Shown: piece by piece, positions 58,592 to 64,000 of the stretch
Position numbering within the stretch: the stretch's first letter is position 1
How the letters are laid out: each line of letters opens with the position of its first letter
Assembly: GCF_016859285.1 (NCBI RefSeq)
Contig: NC_053415.1
Location: forward strand, 5,793,001 to 5,857,000
Source: Xiphias gladius
Lineage: Eukaryota; Chordata; Actinopteri; Istiophoriformes; Xiphiidae
DNA: 64,000 bases
Direction of reading: 5' to 3'
The notes under the pieces: model-generated
Databases searched by the model: none
What the model was told of the DNA's origin: nothing
What the model saw: only the letters and a program-made list of their open reading frames with translations
Translations under genes and position numbers: made by a program

Positions 58592-60508
58592 CTAAGAAAA
58601 AGAAGGACAGAAGAAGAAGGTAAGAAAGGATGGTCATTTGGACCGGTTATAAAAAAGCATCACTGCTTGAACCAGGCTTTAGTTTAATGAGAAACACAGG
58701 AAATTCCCAGATAACACAGATGTGTCTAATTTGCTGTTGATTCTCCTGAATGACAATGCATATTAACAGATGCATTTCAAAACATGATCTTCAACATCTT
58801 TGTTTCAATAACTTATTGTCAGAGTTAGACTTTAGACAACGTTAAGTTCCAGTGCCTTCCAAGGAATTGTTGACAATGATAATTAAAGTGTGCATCCAAA
58901 CACATTCCCCATAAATGCATTAACATAACATCTGCCCATGGTTTGGGCATTGTAAATGGATGTCTATCTTTAATACACTTTGACATGTTGGGTTGGTCTG
59001 CCTGCTGAGGACTGAGGAAACCAGTTTCTGCATGCCTCCCTGGTTTTATCCTCAAGACATGTGAGGAATTCCACCTTTTCTCTGCAGGAGTCAAACACTT
59101 CTGTCCATTTTCTCTGTTTTATATCTCTCTCTTTACAGATCCATAGTAGACTGACTGATGTTGAAATTTGAGATGTTTTACCTCAGGATATATAAATATC
59201 AGGCACCTGTGTAGGGCCCACTCATCCTCAGTACATGTTGGAATGACATACATTTGAATTACTAGTTGTTTCTGTACAGAATGCAAGAATGAGTCTGCAT
59301 TGAGGTATGACTGCATTTCAAAGCATGTATGGCAGCTCTTACTTAGACATTAGAGTGACAGGATGCAATAAGTTGTTGAGAGACTGTGCATTGCATCTTT
59401 CTTAGGGTGCTATTAACACATAGTTAAGAACTGGGCCAACCAGATGGTCTACAAGAGTCCTGCCTCTTGTCCAACTTCAGATAACTGAAGCAAATTTACT
59501 GTTGTATTTTTGTAGTGGGTAAAATGTGTGAGATGAAGTGATATTGTACTTGTGACAATCATATAGGATATTATGTGGGAAAGAGACCTATGAGACTGTA
59601 ACTGTAATATGTGAACTTCACAAAACCATGATGCAAAGAAAAATACTCCCTCAGTGATTAAAAGGTTCAATCAATATTGTTACTACAGTGTCAAACTACA
59701 GAAGATTTAGCCCAATTCAAGAAAATATCAAAGTGTGTTTCATTCACGTGACCACTTCTGGGATTTTTGTGTCACTTTCTGAATTTTCCTGATCTCCGGG
59801 CAATTAAAAATGAACACTCAGGATTATGTCCAACTATTGTTTCACCATAATCTGATACACAGGAGCCCACAGCACTCCATTTAGACACCTCAACAATTTC
59901 CTAGTACACAGACAGTTCTTAAGAAGTGGAAAGCCATGAAAAAAAAAGTCCTGTTTTTACCACTTTGCAGACACCTGATACCTCTTGACTTGATCCCAAA
60001 CATGCAGGCATTATTCGCAGTTGAGGTGTGTACCAAGCATGTGTGGTATCTTCCAGTTAATACTAAATAATCTGTCAGCATGTTTTTAAAGGTACACTAT
60101 CGACCTTAAGAACAGGGCCACATTTTCTGGGATAAGGGGAAGATAAAAAAAAACAATAAATGTTTCAGAACTTTAAAATATATGATAAAAAATATAAAAT
60201 ACAGTAGGGCCGTTTACTTAAGGTTGATTAATTACATACATTGGTCTTCTTCTGGTGTTGATTCCAAATAATTGCAAATTATTTTTCTGATATTCTGTAT
60301 TATAGGCAGCACTTGTAAAACATCAAAGAACTGCTTTTCCGTGTATGTGGACAGTTTCTGAGTTTTTATTTACCACCAACAACCACTAGAGGTATGTCCT
60401 TCATCCCAAAAAAGCTGGGAGTCATTATGCACTAACTCGAAATCCAAAAAGACAAAGGTAGCACCTTGGGAAACAGCTCTGGTTACCACTATCACTCATT
60501 TGGTTTAC
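58592..60508. other. cavin2 intron, left part
   Basis: No exon, RNA gene or identifiable transposon was seen here. ORFs on both strands are short and AT-biased. Confidence 0.55.
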
Positions 60509-60541
60509 CTGTAATCCGTTCTTTTCAGTTTTGTTCTCCAT
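60509..60541 (-). CDS. candidate alternative first exon of cavin2
   Basis: On the minus strand, about 1.9 kb upstream of the cavin2 last exon, GGAGCTATGG (G at -3 and +4, strong start context) opens the frame MENKTEKNGLQ. The frame ends exactly at a good donor, CAG|GTAAAC, after 33 nt. The phase 0 end fits the phase 0 start of the cavin2 exon (EDNEIP). The product would be a cavin2 lacking the N-terminal coiled coil. This rests on splice signals, phase and start context only; it has no known homologue that I can recall. Confidence 0.35.
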
Positions 60542-61195
60542 AGCTCCCTCCTGTCATGTGTGAATGAGCAGTGTGTGAATGCTATTTTGCTGTTGGTGTG
60601 ACACTGCACCACACCCACAGAGACATGTTCATGCAAACTCACATCAGAAAGTCAGAAACTATGTGAGTGGTAGCGCTTACATTTAGCACTAGAGGTTATT
60701 GGAGAAATACCAGAAAGCTTGCCTCTAGTAAGATGATATTACTTCAGATATTATGATTATCTCCTTTTTCTGTGTTTACATATCAGATAGTTCAGCAGTT
60801 TTTATCAGTATTAAGTGTGAGATAGCATAAGGTTTAAACACCCACCTATATCTGACCAGTCATGATAGAAGATTAAAGCCAATATGGCTTCTCCTGACCC
60901 TGAGTGAAGCATTCCCTGATTATAAAGACTAATCTTCCCTGATTGTTTGGTAATGGTAAGGGTTCTAAAGATTCAATCTTCACACCTCTGTTCCAGTCTG
61001 GACATGTCATAGACCTTCTGATTTGGCTCAAACATATTTGATATAATCAGTGGGAGTACTGGAGTATGTGGCAGGCAGCATCTGAGAAACACCTTTGAAT
61101 GAGAACTGAGCTCTCCTACTACAAACTGTACTATACCTGCCACAGTAACACAGTTTAAGAAGTTTTTTTATTGTTTAAGTCACGTGTTGATCACG

Positions 61196-61298
<103 letters not shown>

Positions 61299-61338
61299 AA
61301 AAATGCTTGTTATGTGTTTAGTTGCCAAAATAGTAACA

Positions 61339-61381
61339 GACACACTCATTTCACACAGTAACAGTGTGAAATGAGTGTGTC
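61339..61381. repeat. perfect 18-bp inverted repeat with a 7-nt loop
   Basis: The left arm GACACACTCATTTCACAC, loop AGTAACA and right arm GTGTGAAATGAGTGTGTC are exact reverse complements. Outside a short mismatch, AAAATAG and CTATTTT pair again. The structure starts 42 bp after the end of the (AC)n tract. Confidence 0.95.
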
Positions 61382-62179
61382 CCTATTTTAACTCCACAAA
61401 ATCTTGGCAAGCAAGCTACAACAAAAAAAAAAAATTCCTAAATACCATTTGACCCAGGTCTGTCCTGTGTGTGTGTTTGGACCTCACATTCCGGCACATC
61501 ACTCTTGGGAACCCGGTTAATTAATGTACCCTCTAAGCAAGCACTCACTAGCCACTAGAGAATGTGATACACTATATACTAGCATGTGTGTGTTTGAGTG
61601 TCTGTGTGCCAATGTGCATTTTTGTGCAGCCATGTAGGACATTGGCTGTTGTTTAAAACAGTTTAAGAGAGCAAGATGAAAGGAAAGTAAAATACATTTG
61701 GAGCAAACCAAAAAACAAAGTTAATTAATTGTGACATCAAATTTACTGTACTTAATGTAGGGCACACACTTCAAAGTTATTTTGTACAAACACTCATGTA
61801 ATGGAGTTCAAGATCTCATTTAACACTTGCCTTGTAGAATTGCCATCTAATTCCAAGTCCTACAAGGTGTTACTAAGCCAGAGCTTATTTGAGTCAGGTC
61901 TCAAGAATCTCCTGCTCTACTCAAACAGGGAGAGATCAGGGCGGGGCAGAACAGCGTCACAGCTGATTGAAAGAGCTCAAAGGGCTTATGTTACTTTGTG
62001 AGTCTGTGTTTCTGTTCGTACCATGCATGTAATGATACCCTATACTTTTTCGTTTGAAACTTTCCTCTCTCCTCTGTTTATATTGTCTATGTGTGTATAC
62101 GGGCATCTGCAAACTTTTGCAGTGATATACTATAATACACTTAGGACTGGGCATCAGCTGATCAATCCGCCACTTTGGT

Positions 62180-62570
62180 TTGTCTTGATTTTCTACATTC
62201 ATGGTCCCCAGAGGATGAATGTGACTGACTTTGTCATACTCTGACTTTTGAAGTTAACATTATTGTTTTCTTTTTTGAGATATCTCAACAATTATTAGTC
62301 AGACTGCCATTAAATTCGGCACACACATTCATGTCTCCTTCATTTGGCATCAGCCTCGGCTGTACTTTCTGTTTACTGCTAATTACCAAATGTTTGCATG
62401 CTAACATGCTAAACTTAGATAATGAACATGGTAAACATTATATCTCCTAAACAGCCTGTTAAGATTTTCATTGTGAGAATGTTAGCATGCTGATCTTAGC
62501 ATTTAGCTTAAAGCAAAACTGTGTTTAAATTTAGCTTCATAGAGCTGCTAGCATGGCTGTAGAATCCTAC
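62180..62570 (+). repeat. diverged interspersed repeat common in teleosts
   Basis: The block has the words cattcatggtccccagaggat, atatctcaacaattattagt, gcatgctaacatgctaaact, gaacatggtaaacattatat, tgttagcatgctgatcttag and agagctgctagcatggctgt. Together these recall a very abundant percomorph repeat. No ORF or terminal repeats were seen, and the borders are approximate. Confidence 0.6.
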
Positions 62571-63039
62571 TCCTTTATCACTACATGGATGTATATACAA
62601 AAATCACGTATAAAGTGTGAGACATTTTGACACAAATATAGTTACTGAACTATATTTTTTAATTGCCCAGCCCTACTTATACTACTTCTTTTACATCTGA
62701 TTCTGTATCTTGTGTATTGTATATGTGCATTTCAGAGCAAGCTTTATACCATAAAACCCCAATTAACCCCCCCCCCAACATTAATCAGCAGCTTGTGTTA
62801 CAATATCTTGTTTCTCGAGGCCAGCTTAATTATGTTACACTTTCCACTGCACTCTAGAATACGTTCAGATTCAAACCAGACACACATACACACAGGAATA
62901 TGCTAATAAAATCCTTGTAAATGTCCTAATTAAAACTGACTAACACACACAACAAAAAAGTACTCAAATACTCATAACCATAATACTGTATTTCTATGCT
63001 GTGTATTACAGTTTGCATTTAGTCAGTCGTATTTTTTTT

Positions 63040-63066
63040 GTGTGCGTGTGTGTGTGTGTGTGTGTA
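63040..63066. repeat. (GT)n microsatellite
   Basis: About 13 GT units with one gc interruption. Confidence 0.93.
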
Positions 63067-63217
63067 TAAGCAATTTGAACAGGTGTGTTTCCCTGGCCCT
63101 TCAGATGATGAATGGAGATTTTCTTAATCCTAATAGGTGAGGCTGGTACAGGTGTGTTGGCATAGTGAGTCAGGTGCCTCCGGGGGACTGCACAAATGAT
63201 AGGGTACACTCTAACCA

Positions 63218-63244
<27 letters not shown>
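63218..63244. repeat. (CA)n microsatellite
   Basis: About 13 CA units, 150 bp from the (GT)n tract of complementary sequence. Confidence 0.93.
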
Positions 63245-63248
<4 letters not shown>

Positions 63249-64000
63249 TGTATGTTGGCACACCTTTGCTCTTGTCAAGCCCCTGCAATTATTTTGTTAC
63301 AGAATGAGAAAGAGAAGAAGCTTAGTTTAAATAAAACAGGGAGACGAGATAGCAGACAAACTGAATGCTACTTCAAGAATGTGCAGTCTTGGATGCTTTT
63401 TATTGATTGTTTTCAGGCATTTTTGTAGTGCACATTTCAAACAAAGGGCTAGAGATAAAGCTCTGGCTCTTAATATTCTCCTTTTTTCTTCTATTAATTC
63501 CTTTCCACTCTCCATTTATTCTCTTTATTTGCCAATTATCTTTATTTGTAATACAATCTACCTTATTCATAGAACCAAACAAAACACTATCCCTTATGCT
63601 ACTCATATTGTCCGTGCACACCATCTCACACACTTATACCCACACTTAGTTCCGTCCATTCATTAAACAGTCACAGTACAGGGTCCAAATAAAAAACTAA
63701 TTATTTTGCAAATTTGCCTTTATGTGCATATGTTTTGATTACAGTACATCCCACCTCTTTACAGTGCAATTAGTTGTTTTACAGTTCACCCTAAACCAGC
63801 TTGTTACGTAACTTGAGGCCCCCCTCCAGCCCCTTCCCAACATGCGTGAAGAGCCATCTGTGAACCGAGGAAGGAAAGAGGAAAGGAAGGAAAGGAAATG
63901 GAATTCTGCTATTTGACATGGGACTGGGTTAACACAAAACATGATAAACTCTGATTGCACTCTACACAGTCTTCTAGGGTCTAATACGAATAAAGCTTTG

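Overview
The window is nuclear DNA from a ray-finned (teleost) fish. The evidence is vertebrate multi-exon genes with GT-AG introns, piscine protein sequences, long (AC)n, (TA)n and (GATA)n microsatellites, and teleost-type repeats (Tc1/mariner and L1-like relics, a tRNA-derived SINE, TTAA-flanked MITE-like elements). Every recognised gene lies on the minus strand, so genes are read from high to low coordinates.

Layout from left to right. Positions 1-3820 are 3' flank with no recognisable gene. Positions 3821-39308 hold speg, the giant muscle kinase gene. I rebuilt it exon by exon into 41 coding segments; one of these, segment 3, is tentative. All phases agree and the sum is 10,866 nt, or 3,621 residues plus stop. 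The order is Ig1, linker, Ig2-Ig6, FN3, Ig7-Ig8, kinase 1, long Ser/Glu-rich linker, Ig9, FN3, Pro-rich linker, kinase 2. Positions 39.3-42.3 kb hold the probable speg promoter and one orphan exon-like ORF. Positions 42336-43804 encode a CXCR1/2-type chemokine receptor in two exons. Positions 46765-49107 encode nabp1 (SOSS-B2, a single-stranded DNA-binding protein) in six exons. Position 50649-50730 is a tRNA-Ser(CGA). Positions 57716-58591 are the last coding exon of cavin2; its usual large first exon is not in the window.

These genes do not form one pathway. speg builds and signals in the muscle triad and sarcomere, the receptor acts on leukocytes, nabp1 serves DNA repair and cavin2 serves caveolae. 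Their adjacency reflects synteny: human SPEG and CXCR1/2 map to 2q35, and NABP1 and CAVIN2 to 2q32.

The most interesting leads are: a possible short alternative first exon of cavin2 that would drop its coiled-coil half; a perfect 20-bp inverted repeat just upstream of the chemokine receptor; an in-frame 18-bp coding minisatellite in speg; a GATA microsatellite 11 nt from a speg splice donor; a possible GC-AG speg exon that alone repairs the reading frame; and an unassigned symmetric exon-like ORF upstream of speg. I found no clearly new multi-gene system.
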